Source: an uncultured Collinsella sp.
Lineage (GTDB): Bacteria > Actinomycetota > Coriobacteriia > Coriobacteriales > Coriobacteriaceae
DNA length: 9,257 nucleotides
NCBI GenBank assembly: GCA_900550965.1
Contig: URUC01000078.1
Location: 1 to 9,257, forward strand
Direction: 5' to 3'
This document shows positions 1 to 6,833 of the stretch, piece by piece. Within the stretch, counting starts at the first letter, position 1, and every line of letters begins with the position of its first letter. The notes below the pieces were generated by a model that saw only the letters and a program-made list of their open reading frames with translations, searched no databases and was not told the DNA's origin. The translations under genes and the position numbers were made by a program.

Positions 1-792
1 CAAAAGGATGACTACGCCTACCGCTCGACCGATCTGTCCAACAATTACTTTGTGCGAAACGGCAAGGCCAATGAATGGGCCGAGAAGTATGCCGACCGCA
101 TTCAGCAGCACTTGGATGCCAAGGAAGAGAGCTTTTCCATAGATGCTGACAACGGAACCTTCCCGCCGAGCATCTCGGGAATACAAAACGCGCTCGTTGC
201 GTACGATATGAACCAGAGGGAATGGAGCGTGGCCTCCAACGGCGTAACACTCACGGTGACGTCTAATGTCACGACGGCCTCGAGCTACCAGTGGTCAGCG
301 AAGTTCGACTTCGAGGCTGAGTATCCCGAGACAAAACCCATTCCAAAACCAACCGAATTCGACGGCTACTTCACCGTCAAAAGCGCCCTGCCCGGCGATG
401 CCTCGCTCGACGTGGCATCAGGCTCGCTCGACCCCGGCGCAAACGTCCAGCTCTGGTCGACGAACGGGACCTCCGCCCAGGTACTCCGCTTCCGATACGA
501 CGCGCATGCCGGTGCTTACGAGATAACCAACGCGAAATCGGGGCTGGCGCTCGACGTCCAGGGCGGCTCGGCCCGGCCCGGGGGCAACGTCCAGCAATTC
601 ACGCGCAACGGGACGGGCGCCCAGCGCTGGGCAATCTCCGACAACGCGGACGGCACCGTGACAATCGCCTCGGCGAAGAACCCCTCGTGCGTGCTCGACG
701 CCGCGGGCGGCAAGTCCGCCCCCGGGACCAACGTCCAGCTGTACCGGTCAAACGGCACCACGGCGCAGAAGTGGGTGCTAGAAAGCCGCTAG
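1..792 (+). CDS. C-terminal part of a probable surface protein ending in a ricin-type beta-trefoil lectin domain (5' truncated)
   Basis: The reading frame is open to the left edge, so the true start lies outside the window; a GTG at 52 is only an internal valine codon. The visible fragment has 263 residues. Residues 1 to about 108 form a region I do not recognise, followed by a proline-rich linker (PETKPIPKP). Residues about 121-263 form a ricin-type beta-trefoil of three units of 48 residues, each with a conserved NVQ strand (N148, N196, N244). The QxW hallmark is intact in units two (QRW, W210) and three (QKW, W258), but unit one reads QVL. Such domains bind galactose-type or other sugars and usually target an extracellular enzyme or adhesin. 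The catalytic or adhesive part and any signal peptide would be upstream. The gene converges on the polysaccharide operon, so a link between them is not shown. Confident for the lectin domain, not for overall function. Confidence 0.85.
   Translation, partial: QKDDYAYRSTDLSNNYFVRNGKANEWAEKYADRIQQHLDAKEESFSIDADNGTFPPSISGIQNALVAYDMNQREWSVASNGVTLTVTSNVTTASSYQWSAKFDFEAEYPETKPIPKPTEFDGYFTVKSALPGDASLDVASGSLDPGANVQLWSTNGTSAQVLRFRYDAHAGAYEITNAKSGLALDVQGGSARPGGNVQQFTRNGTGAQRWAISDNADGTVTIASAKNPSCVLDAAGGKSAPGTNVQLYRSNGTTAQKWVLESR
361..789 (+). repeat. Three tandem 144-base units encoding the beta-trefoil
   Basis: The nonamer aacgtccag recurs at 442, 586 and 730, exactly 144 bases apart each time, which equals 48 codons. 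Each copy begins the strand NVQ(L/Q) and is followed 13-15 residues later by the QxW position. This is the internal threefold repeat of a ricin-type domain, with DNA-level identity retained at the core strand. Confidence 0.8.
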
Positions 793-794
793 AA

Positions 795-827
795 AAGGCT
801 CGACGCGTATGAGCTGCGCCGAGCCTT
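795..827 (-). terminator. Hairpin terminator at the end of the polysaccharide operon
   Basis: The arms aaggctcg (795-802) and cgagcctt (820-827) are perfect 8-base inverted repeats. The stem can extend inward with gcg (805-807) pairing cgc (817-819) across a two-base bulge. Read on the minus strand, the stem is followed by TTTTCT, as in an intrinsic terminator. It lies in the short gap between two convergent genes, just past the flippase stop. On the plus strand no T-run follows the stem, so termination of the lectin gene here is less clear, though the hairpin may act in both directions. Confidence 0.65.
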
Positions 828-864
828 CAAGGAGAATTGCATCTTTCATCGACGGGCCAAAGGT

Positions 865-2184
865 CTAGGCAAGAACGATCTTCTTGATAAACAAGGATTT
901 AAGGCCGATCGTCAATGCATACTGGACGCCCATGGCCAGCGGAATCGCCATGATGTCGATAGCGCCCAGAAGAAGATAGCAGGCGATGAGGTAGATTACG
1001 TTGGCCAGAAGCGTTATCCCCGCAGACTGCTTCGACAGCCCGTAGGCTGTAAAGCATGGGTGTAGCGCCGAGAAGGTGATGCTGACGACAGTCAGCGCCG
1101 CAAGGGTGGCGAACAAGTGCCAGTAGCCTCCGTAGACTGGATCCATGAAAAACGAGAGAGCGGGCGGAACCGCAATGATTGCCAAGGCCGCGCAAGGCGC
1201 AACGACCTTGAAGACCATGCGCTCGATTTTCTTCACAACGACAAAAGCCTGGTCGTCCTGCCCCTTGGCTATCAGCTCTGCGAGCTGAGGCATGATTGCC
1301 TGCTGCACCGGCGTCGAGAGTAGGGTGAAAGCCGAGAGCAGCTGCTTGAAGAACTTGAACACACCAACAACCTCGCTGGAAAGCATGGATAGGAAGAATA
1401 CGTCGAAGTACTGGATTGGCGCGTCGGCGGTCGCAGCCAGGTTCGACCACATTGTGAAAGAGAAGAAGCCCTCAGGGAGGTCGCGCCTCCTGGCAGCAGC
1501 CACGCCCTTCAGGCCGACATGCTTACCGACAACGAAGAGCGCGATAGCGAACAACGACACACTCTTTAGGACGTCCGCCGCGCAGTAGGCAAACGCAATC
1601 GCAGCGACATTCGGGCCAACAGCGTAGAACACTGCCGCGGCGAGGACGAGCTTCAGCGCCGCCACTGCGACCGCATGGATGGCGACATATTTGAACTTGT
1701 CAAAAAGCCTCAGCACTCCGGTCGGCGTGCCCTCGACATGCACAGCAATCTCGAAGCAGAATATCGTCGCGGCGAGCGTGGAGACGTCATCCCACCCGAG
1801 CAAGCTTGAGACGAGCGGAACAATCGCGAAAGCGACCGCGCACCCCATGAGGGCGGAGGCGATGTCGACGAAGAAACCAGCCTTTATGGTCGCGGCGAGT
1901 CCGGCGTCGTCCCTTCGCTCCTGGCAAATCGACCCATAGCGAATCACTCCCTGCCAAGACTGGAAGTTGAGGAACGCGTCCACGGCCTGCATGAACGTCT
2001 GGCCGATCATCAATGAACCGTAGCCTGCGGCCCCGAGGAACCCGGCGGACAAGAACGTCGTGACCATGTTGAGCGCAGAGGCGCCCCCCTGCCCCACCAC
2101 AATCGTAGAGACGTTCTTGGCGAGCTTCAGCCAAAACTCGTTGCCTTTGAGCCGGCCCAGCAGCGATTTCACCCTACCGACCAT
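865..2184 (-). CDS. wzx: Wzx-like polysaccharide flippase (MATE/MOP superfamily, oligosaccharide flippase)
   Basis: This is a 439-residue, very hydrophobic protein with roughly a dozen membrane segments, matching the usual length of Wzx/RfbX-type flippases. Such proteins move undecaprenyl-linked repeat units across the cytoplasmic membrane. Typical features are the first segment at about 30-50 (GGASALNMVTTFLSAGFLG), the motif QSWQGVIRYG at 75-84 and GTPTGVLRLFDKF at 152-164, both of which I associate with this flippase subfamily, and a basic C-terminus (KSLFIKKIVLA). The ATG at 2184 is preferred over the TTG at 2187 because the AAGGGG ribosome site sits five bases from the ATG. The ATG overlaps the stop of the ATP-grasp gene by one base (TGATG), which implies translational coupling. 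It is the last gene of the operon, followed by the hairpin. Strict substrate choice cannot be read from sequence. Confidence 0.85.
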   Translation of the reverse strand: MVGRVKSLLGRLKGNEFWLKLAKNVSTIVVGQGGASALNMVTTFLSAGFLGAAGYGSLMIGQTFMQAVDAFLNFQSWQGVIRYGSICQERRDDAGLAATIKAGFFVDIASALMGCAVAFAIVPLVSSLLGWDDVSTLAATIFCFEIAVHVEGTPTGVLRLFDKFKYVAIHAVAVAALKLVLAAAVFYAVGPNVAAIAFAYCAADVLKSVSLFAIALFVVGKHVGLKGVAAARRRDLPEGFFSFTMWSNLAATADAPIQYFDVFFLSMLSSEVVGVFKFFKQLLSAFTLLSTPVQQAIMPQLAELIAKGQDDQAFVVVKKIERMVFKVVAPCAALAIIAVPPALSFFMDPVYGGYWHLFATLAALTVVSITFSALHPCFTAYGLSKQSAGITLLANVIYLIACYLLLGAIDIMAIPLAMGVQYALTIGLKSLFIKKIVLA

Positions 2185-3383
2185 CAACGCCCCTTCTTGC
2201 GTAGCGCCTTGGAAAGCTTGGCCGCGAAGCCACCGAGGAAAAACCGCCGAGACGGCGCCTTGTCGTCTTTCGCGCGCAAGGCGAAGCTATCTGCCCCCGC
2301 CATGGCGGCAATCGCTGCGCCGACGCCTATCTGCCTGTGGGTAACACCCGAGACCAGTTGTGGCTCGGCGACAATCCTCAACCGCCCACCGAATGGCTCG
2401 GGAGGGCGAATCTCCTCCCCCGCCGCGTCGAGGGCCCAAAGAAGCGGCAGTGACATACCGCCGTCGAGACAGGCGAACATGTTCCCGCTCTGCCTGAAGT
2501 TGATCTCGTTTAGGACCGCCCCATCCCTGGTGGCGAAGACCTCGATGTCGAACATGCCCCTGAAGCCCTCGCTCGAGAGCTCGCCGATTACTTTTTCGAG
2601 GAGCTTTTCCATCTCGGGAGCCGCCTCGGAACACCCGATGGCGACGTTGCCGGCCTTCCTTGGGAACGTGAGCTCTTTTCGCAGCGTTATGTGCGATTCC
2701 TTTCCATCCGACAGGAAGATGCAGCCCGAGGCCACGGCCTCGTAGTCGAAGTCCACGACCTCCTGGACCAAGAGTCGCTCGTAGCCGTCCGCGAATAGGC
2801 GGGTGACGGCAGCGGCGTAGGAATCCGGGGAGTCCACAATCGCGATGTCGGTCTTCTCGCCGAACGCGCTCACGAGCGGCTTCAATATGAGGGGAAAGCT
2901 GAGCCCGGCCGCCGCGTGATCACGACTCGTAACGATGACCGAACGCGCCATGGGCACGCCGTGCGCTTGCGCCCAAACATACTGCTCGTACTTGTCCATC
3001 AATCCCGCAACCCTGCCGGGCTCGCCTGAAAACGAATACGTGACGATGCCTTTCGGGGCAAGCTCGCGGTCGGCGACGTAGGCGGAAAGATCCGAGCTGG
3101 CGAGAACGATGCACAATCTTGGGTCTTTGTCTGTAAGCCAGGACCGATAACCTTCCGAGATGGCCTCTACGCTGTTATCGACAAGCTCGAAGTTCTTGGG
3201 ACAATACTTCGAGGACGGTACCATGAGCCCGTCGGCGCTTTTCATACCCGAATGAAGAAGCAAGTCGAACGGGACCCCATCTCTTCCGAGGCTCCTCAGA
3301 CTCGCCAGGGTGTTGTGGTGATCGCCGCCTACGACCAGAATACGCCACCCCTTGGGGAAGTCGATGTGTCTTTCACAAGTCAT
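2184..3383 (-). CDS. ATP-grasp carboxylate-amine ligase-like protein of the polysaccharide operon
   Basis: The 399-residue product has an ATP-grasp layout. An N-terminal Rossmann-like part holds ILVVGGDHHNT (15-25). The nucleotide fold has DK at 130-131, the ATP-contacting lysine in LILKPL (K168), and VQE (206-208). The metal-binding end has FDIEVF (E281) and NEINFRQSGN (292-301). It resembles stand-alone predicted ATP-grasp enzymes, with closest feel to the COG3919 type. ATP-grasp enzymes activate a carboxylate as acyl-phosphate and join it to an amine or other nucleophile. No signal peptide or membrane span is seen, so it should act in the cytoplasm; the tail (380-399) is basic and amphipathic and may touch the membrane. 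It overlaps the deacetylase gene by ATGA and has its own GGAGGTG site. A role in attaching an amino acid to an amino sugar, or amidating a uronic acid, is inferred; the substrate is unknown. Confidence 0.8.
   Translation of the reverse strand: MTCERHIDFPKGWRILVVGGDHHNTLASLRSLGRDGVPFDLLLHSGMKSADGLMVPSSKYCPKNFELVDNSVEAISEGYRSWLTDKDPRLCIVLASSDLSAYVADRELAPKGIVTYSFSGEPGRVAGLMDKYEQYVWAQAHGVPMARSVIVTSRDHAAAGLSFPLILKPLVSAFGEKTDIAIVDSPDSYAAAVTRLFADGYERLLVQEVVDFDYEAVASGCIFLSDGKESHITLRKELTFPRKAGNVAIGCSEAAPEMEKLLEKVIGELSSEGFRGMFDIEVFATRDGAVLNEINFRQSGNMFACLDGGMSLPLLWALDAAGEEIRPPEPFGGRLRIVAEPQLVSGVTHRQIGVGAAIAAMAGADSFALRAKDDKAPSRRFFLGGFAAKLSKALRKKGR
2190..2195 (-). promoter_or_regulatory. Ribosome binding site deciding the flippase start
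   Basis: Minus-strand AAGGGG ends five bases before the ATG at 2184 but only two bases before the in-frame TTG at 2187. This favours the ATG. The site lies inside the final codons of the ATP-grasp gene. Confidence 0.5.
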
Positions 3384-4513
3384 CGATCTATAACACCTCC
3401 AGAAAGAATCGCCCGTCCCAATTCGTCGGACGTCATGAACTCGCAGTCCGGGTACCGCGTCGCCAACTCCTGCAGAAGCCCGTCGAGGGCCTCGAGCGAG
3501 AACGCACGATGCCTCTCATCCACGCGTGAAGTGTAGTTGACGCGATGGGTGCATACCACCGCTGGCTGCCTACGCCTGAAAGCCGTCTCGATTTCGGCGA
3601 AAGCAGCGTCGACGCACTCGTCGACGCTCTTGCCTTGAAACATAGAACGCGAGGGCTCGAACTGCACATTGCGGATTAAGCGGCACTGCCCAGGTACGTT
3701 GGAGCGTCCGAAAACATTAATCCTCCTCGAATAGGAGTCGTTCCCTTTCGGAACATTCCTCTTCGGCGATGATTGGATCGTCTCGATGCCCAGCTCAGCG
3801 GCGATGAGCTCACATTCCTTGTTGGCGACATAGCATGGTGGGATGAAGCTCCTGGGGGCGAAGCCAAAAAGGCGTTTGAAAATCGCGACCGCGTCTTCAA
3901 GGTATCCGTGCACGTCAATCAGAGTGTTTCCATTGTTGAGAGCGTCAATCCCATTGTAGAAGGCATCGTCCAGCCCTACCATTCTCAAGCTACAGGCATA
4001 TTCCACCACAGGGTCGGTGGCCGCATCGGTGAGCCATGCCGTAGCGTTGAGATGCTCTCGTCCGTGGAGCTGCGGATGCAGTGCTGTTTCACCGCAGCCC
4101 AGCCGAACGAAATCGAGTACTCCCTCGTCTCCGTCATAGGTTCGGTAGGTTTTATCTATTGGCTCAAATCCAAAGTGCGCCACATCAGCGTTACCAGGAA
4201 CGCATCGATTGAAATCAGGGTTGGCGGTTGCGAAGTTCAACGTGAACACTGGCGCGGAAGCCCGAAATCGCACCGCATTCTCACGCAGCAAAGAAGAGAG
4301 GGCGCTTACGTCAGCCTTCTTCTCCAAGCCGTCAAAAGATTGGTAGTGATCGAGCCTGAAAGAGGGGAAGCGATTCTCAAATGCCGCAAGTGCATCGGAA
4401 TCCGGGACCCTCACGGCACCCCAATCGTCGGACTCGAAGACGACGATACGCCTATTCGTTTGGAAGCCAAGCTTTGCGACCAGGGCCTTAGCAGCCTCTT
4501 TGATTATGTGCAT
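3380..4513 (-). CDS. NodB-like polysaccharide deacetylase family protein, cytoplasmic
   Basis: The 377-residue product looks like a divergent polysaccharide (de)acetylase. ESDDWGAVR (27-35) corresponds to the metal-binding/catalytic Asp-Asp motif. HPQLH (H146, H150) fits the HxxxH zinc motif, with another His at 154. FIPPCYV (223-229) matches the position of the R-x-P-Y motif, and VVCTHRVNY (319-327) could supply the late-motif His. NodB-type enzymes remove N-acetyl groups from amino sugars. Unlike most Gram-positive members it has no signal peptide or membrane anchor, so it would act on a cytoplasmic, lipid-linked or nucleotide-linked substrate. Translation starts at ATG 4513, six bases after AGGGG; that site contains the stop of the Stealth gene, nine bases upstream. 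It overlaps the ATP-grasp gene by ATGA. The family assignment rests on motifs only; it might be a catalytically altered relative. Confidence 0.72.
   Translation of the reverse strand: MHIIKEAAKALVAKLGFQTNRRIVVFESDDWGAVRVPDSDALAAFENRFPSFRLDHYQSFDGLEKKADVSALSSLLRENAVRFRASAPVFTLNFATANPDFNRCVPGNADVAHFGFEPIDKTYRTYDGDEGVLDFVRLGCGETALHPQLHGREHLNATAWLTDAATDPVVEYACSLRMVGLDDAFYNGIDALNNGNTLIDVHGYLEDAVAIFKRLFGFAPRSFIPPCYVANKECELIAAELGIETIQSSPKRNVPKGNDSYSRRINVFGRSNVPGQCRLIRNVQFEPSRSMFQGKSVDECVDAAFAEIETAFRRRQPAVVCTHRVNYTSRVDERHRAFSLEALDGLLQELATRYPDCEFMTSDELGRAILSGGVIDR
3394..3400 (-). promoter_or_regulatory. Strong Shine-Dalgarno for the ATP-grasp gene
   Basis: Minus-strand GGAGGTG ends ten bases before the ATG at 3383. 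It lies inside the end of the deacetylase gene, so the ATP-grasp gene has independent ribosome loading in addition to the ATGA overlap. Confidence 0.6.
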
Positions 4514-4522
4514 CGTCTGCCC

Positions 4523-5536
4523 CTAAAGCTCGAATTCACATTTTTCGGGGAAAAGTTCGTCAAGGCAGGCGAGAATTCTCGTCCGCGCAGTCTCGTACTG
4601 CTCCGGCGTGAGGTCGCCGTCATTGAGACAGACGACCTTTCCCTTGCGCCCGCGAAGATACGATTCAGCCTCTTCCAGGGTTGAATCGAAGTCAATTCCT
4701 AAATTAAAACTCTTTCCAAATGAGATGGGCCGCGGATAAAAGTCGCCTTTTGCGCACTGCCAATCTTTCATAAGCCAGTTCGATATATCGGTAGCCTGCC
4801 TGAATCGATGTGAGGAAGTTCTCTCCAGCTCATCCTTCTCTTCAGCCCAAACCTCATCGAAGGTTGATTTCAAGAAAGAATTGCAGAGGTGCGGTTCATA
4901 AAATCCCTTAAACGATGGAAATGCAAGCATGAGTACCGTTCTCAGGGCCATCGTCCCATATGCGGGGCTGAGCCATTTCAGCGGATGACTCCTGACGCAA
5001 TTCAACGGCACAAAATGAGTGCTAAGGACGCTCGCAACGTTAAAAGGAACATAGAACTCGTCCCCTCGGGCGAGACCACCGGCACTTAATACGGCGGTCG
5101 CCCTCGGCAATCCCTTATGGAAATAATCGTCCTCGCTTGTACGATTTAGAACGATCAGATCATCGTTGAACAAAACAAACTGCTCCGCCAAACTCTCGAT
5201 TCGGTTTGCGTTAAGTTCGATGACGTTGGAATTGAAGGTGGGAAGGTACTCATGGGGGATGTAATCTTCATGCTTCACGATATGAAGTTTTGGATTCGAA
5301 GTGTCGAGCCACTTAGGAAGATGCCCATAGGTCAAGAAATGAACCTTGCGGACCCAAGGTGCGTTCAAAGCGACACTGCGAAAGAAGTACCGAAGTAGGC
5401 CCCAATCCCGATATCGCTTGTCCTGTCCGTGAGCAGAAGCCGAATCCGACGGTCCCTCGTACCTATTCCTCTCCGAGAGCCATTCTGAATCCGAGTCATC
5501 CACCCATGGAATTACAAAGTCGATTTCCATATTCAT
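4523..5536 (-). CDS. Stealth-family capsular polysaccharide sugar-phosphate transferase
   Basis: The 337-residue protein shows the four conserved Stealth regions in order. CR1 is IDFVIPWVDDSD (5-16). CR2 includes RYRDWGLLRYFFRSV (41-55), KVHFLTYGHLPKWL (64-77), FNSNVIE (101-107) and FNDDLIV (123-129). CR3 is around EPHLCNSFLKSTFDEVW (214-230). CR4 is VVCLNDGD (301-308). Stealth proteins, related to the vertebrate GlcNAc-1-phosphotransferase, transfer hexose-1-phosphate from a nucleotide sugar to a glycan hydroxyl, making phosphodiester links in capsules. No membrane span is visible, so it acts at the cytoplasmic face. The ATG at 5536 overlaps the wzy stop as ATGA and has no clear ribosome site, so coupling is likely; a second ATG at 5530 has no better site. 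Composition is AT-rich (23 G+C of 60 in 4861-4920). Donor and acceptor sugars are unknown. Confidence 0.9.
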   Translation of the reverse strand: MNMEIDFVIPWVDDSDSEWLSERNRYEGPSDSASAHGQDKRYRDWGLLRYFFRSVALNAPWVRKVHFLTYGHLPKWLDTSNPKLHIVKHEDYIPHEYLPTFNSNVIELNANRIESLAEQFVLFNDDLIVLNRTSEDDYFHKGLPRATAVLSAGGLARGDEFYVPFNVASVLSTHFVPLNCVRSHPLKWLSPAYGTMALRTVLMLAFPSFKGFYEPHLCNSFLKSTFDEVWAEEKDELERTSSHRFRQATDISNWLMKDWQCAKGDFYPRPISFGKSFNLGIDFDSTLEEAESYLRGRKGKVVCLNDGDLTPEQYETARTRILACLDELFPEKCEFEL

Positions 5537-6831
5537 CCGTTGTCTTTCATTTCGTAGTTGCGTTTAAATCCCTCTGTCCTACTCTCTGACTTTGAAGGAA
5601 AATCTGTCGACACAATCGCCATCACCATAGCGTAAAAAGGCCCATAAAAATTAAAGAAGGAAGCGTCAGCCGTACTCAATATCATGTAATAGAGAGGAAT
5701 AATCACGTATGCACCGACAGGAACCCGATGAGACCTTGACCTCGATATGAACGAATAGAAGAACGTCCCGATGAGCAGGGTGAAAAGCGCAAGCCCGAAA
5801 AAACCAAACTGCCCGATGACCGTAGGCCAGAAGCTGTCGCTAACGAAAGCGTGGTAATCTGGGCTCAAGCCATAGACGCCGGAAAGCCCATATAGATAAT
5901 AAAGAGGCGAGTAATACTCGCCCGACATATAGCTAGCGTACGTGCCGAAACCCGAGCCAAAGGGAAACAAACTCTGCGCAATCTGCATAGAAGTGGACTG
6001 AAGAAGATACCTGGCCGACGTCGTATCCCCAAAATAGAACTGCAGCTGATCAGCGCCCAAGAACAATACACCAACTACGAGAATCAGGTACAAGAATACT
6101 GTGGGCTTCTTGTCCCCGCGCGTCACCAACCCCCTAACCAGAAAGAAGCCGATGACGAAGGCGATTCCGACGGCTTTCGCCCTCATAGTCGAAAGCAAGA
6201 GCAAAATGTCGAGGATAATCCATACCTTGTTCTTTTTCGCATCGGTCATCAAGAGAGCGGAGATGCCGACACAATACGCTGCGAGCTCTGTGGTATGTCC
6301 GAACACGAAGCGATAGCAAGGCACACCCATGAAATGTCGGTCACTCCCCATCGGCACAACCCCCGAAAGATGGAGTGCGTAGCCGAAAAGGGCGGCGGCT
6401 ATAAGCAGTTTCACAACACCGATCGCAAGCGAAAGAATCCTCTCCTCACCATATACGACCTGCAGCGCTCCATAATATGCCGCGAAAACCTTGAAGCATG
6501 TGAACGCATCTACGGCAATAGCAAACTTACTTTGCTGATAGCCTGTAACGAAGTTTGAAGCAAGTCCGAGCGCAAGCAGCAAAGCGACGGCCAAAATGCC
6601 GATACGCTCCCCTCCGTTAAGCACAATCTTGTCTTTTCTAAAAAGCCCCCATCCAACGAGAAGAATGGCGGCGAGCTCGTCAGCATACGAAAACGCCTTG
6701 ATGAAACCATCAAGCATGGGCGAGGCGATAAGGATGACAAGCAAGATGACTTGAAACGCCTCACGCGCAAGAATCTTAGGACGTCCAGCATCCTTCGCTC
6801 TGTATCCGACCTTTAAAGCAACGGAAGACAA
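5533..6831 (-). CDS. wzy: Wzy-like O-antigen/capsule repeat-unit polymerase
   Basis: The 432-residue integral membrane protein has about 11 or 12 hydrophobic segments, for example 25-45, 77-95, 135-155, 203-235, 243-260, 335-360 and 370-407. A large extracytoplasmic loop at about 261-335 carries FPFGSGFGTYAS (289-300), the glycine-rich pattern found in Wzy and O-antigen ligase proteins. STMRAKAVG (214-222) is another typical polymerase element. Wzy joins flipped repeat units on undecaprenyl diphosphate at the outer face of the membrane. The first usable start is TTG at 6831, five bases after a G-run on the minus strand and two bases past the glycosyltransferase stop. The next Met (39) would remove part of the first membrane segment. 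The gene is AT-rich (22 G+C of 60 in 5641-5700), as usual for wzy genes. An O-antigen-ligase-like role is possible, but the position beside Wzx favours polymerase. Confidence 0.83.
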   Translation of the reverse strand: MSSVALKVGYRAKDAGRPKILAREAFQVILLVILIASPMLDGFIKAFSYADELAAILLVGWGLFRKDKIVLNGGERIGILAVALLLALGLASNFVTGYQQSKFAIAVDAFTCFKVFAAYYGALQVVYGEERILSLAIGVVKLLIAAALFGYALHLSGVVPMGSDRHFMGVPCYRFVFGHTTELAAYCVGISALLMTDAKKNKVWIILDILLLLSTMRAKAVGIAFVIGFFLVRGLVTRGDKKPTVFLYLILVVGVLFLGADQLQFYFGDTTSARYLLQSTSMQIAQSLFPFGSGFGTYASYMSGEYYSPLYYLYGLSGVYGLSPDYHAFVSDSFWPTVIGQFGFFGLALFTLLIGTFFYSFISRSRSHRVPVGAYVIIPLYYMILSTADASFFNFYGPFYAMVMAIVSTDFPSKSESRTEGFKRNYEMKDNG

Positions 6832-6833
6832 AA

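Noticed and set aside
52..792. GTG at 52 as the true start of the lectin gene
   Set aside because: The frame is open upstream to the window edge with coding-like sequence (YAYRSTDLSNNYF), and a lectin domain of this type normally follows a longer exported protein.
871..885. Inverted repeat aagaa...ttctt as a second terminator
   Set aside because: It has a five-base AT-rich stem, lies inside the flippase coding region, and has no T-run suited to the plus-strand transcript beyond normal coding sequence.
3773..4684. A 303-codon open frame on the plus strand, antisense to the deacetylase and the end of the Stealth gene
   Set aside because: It is codon-aligned with the minus-strand genes, starts at TTG, crosses the junction of two well-supported genes and shows no recognisable motif. 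The minus-strand frames carry clear family motifs, so this is a shadow.
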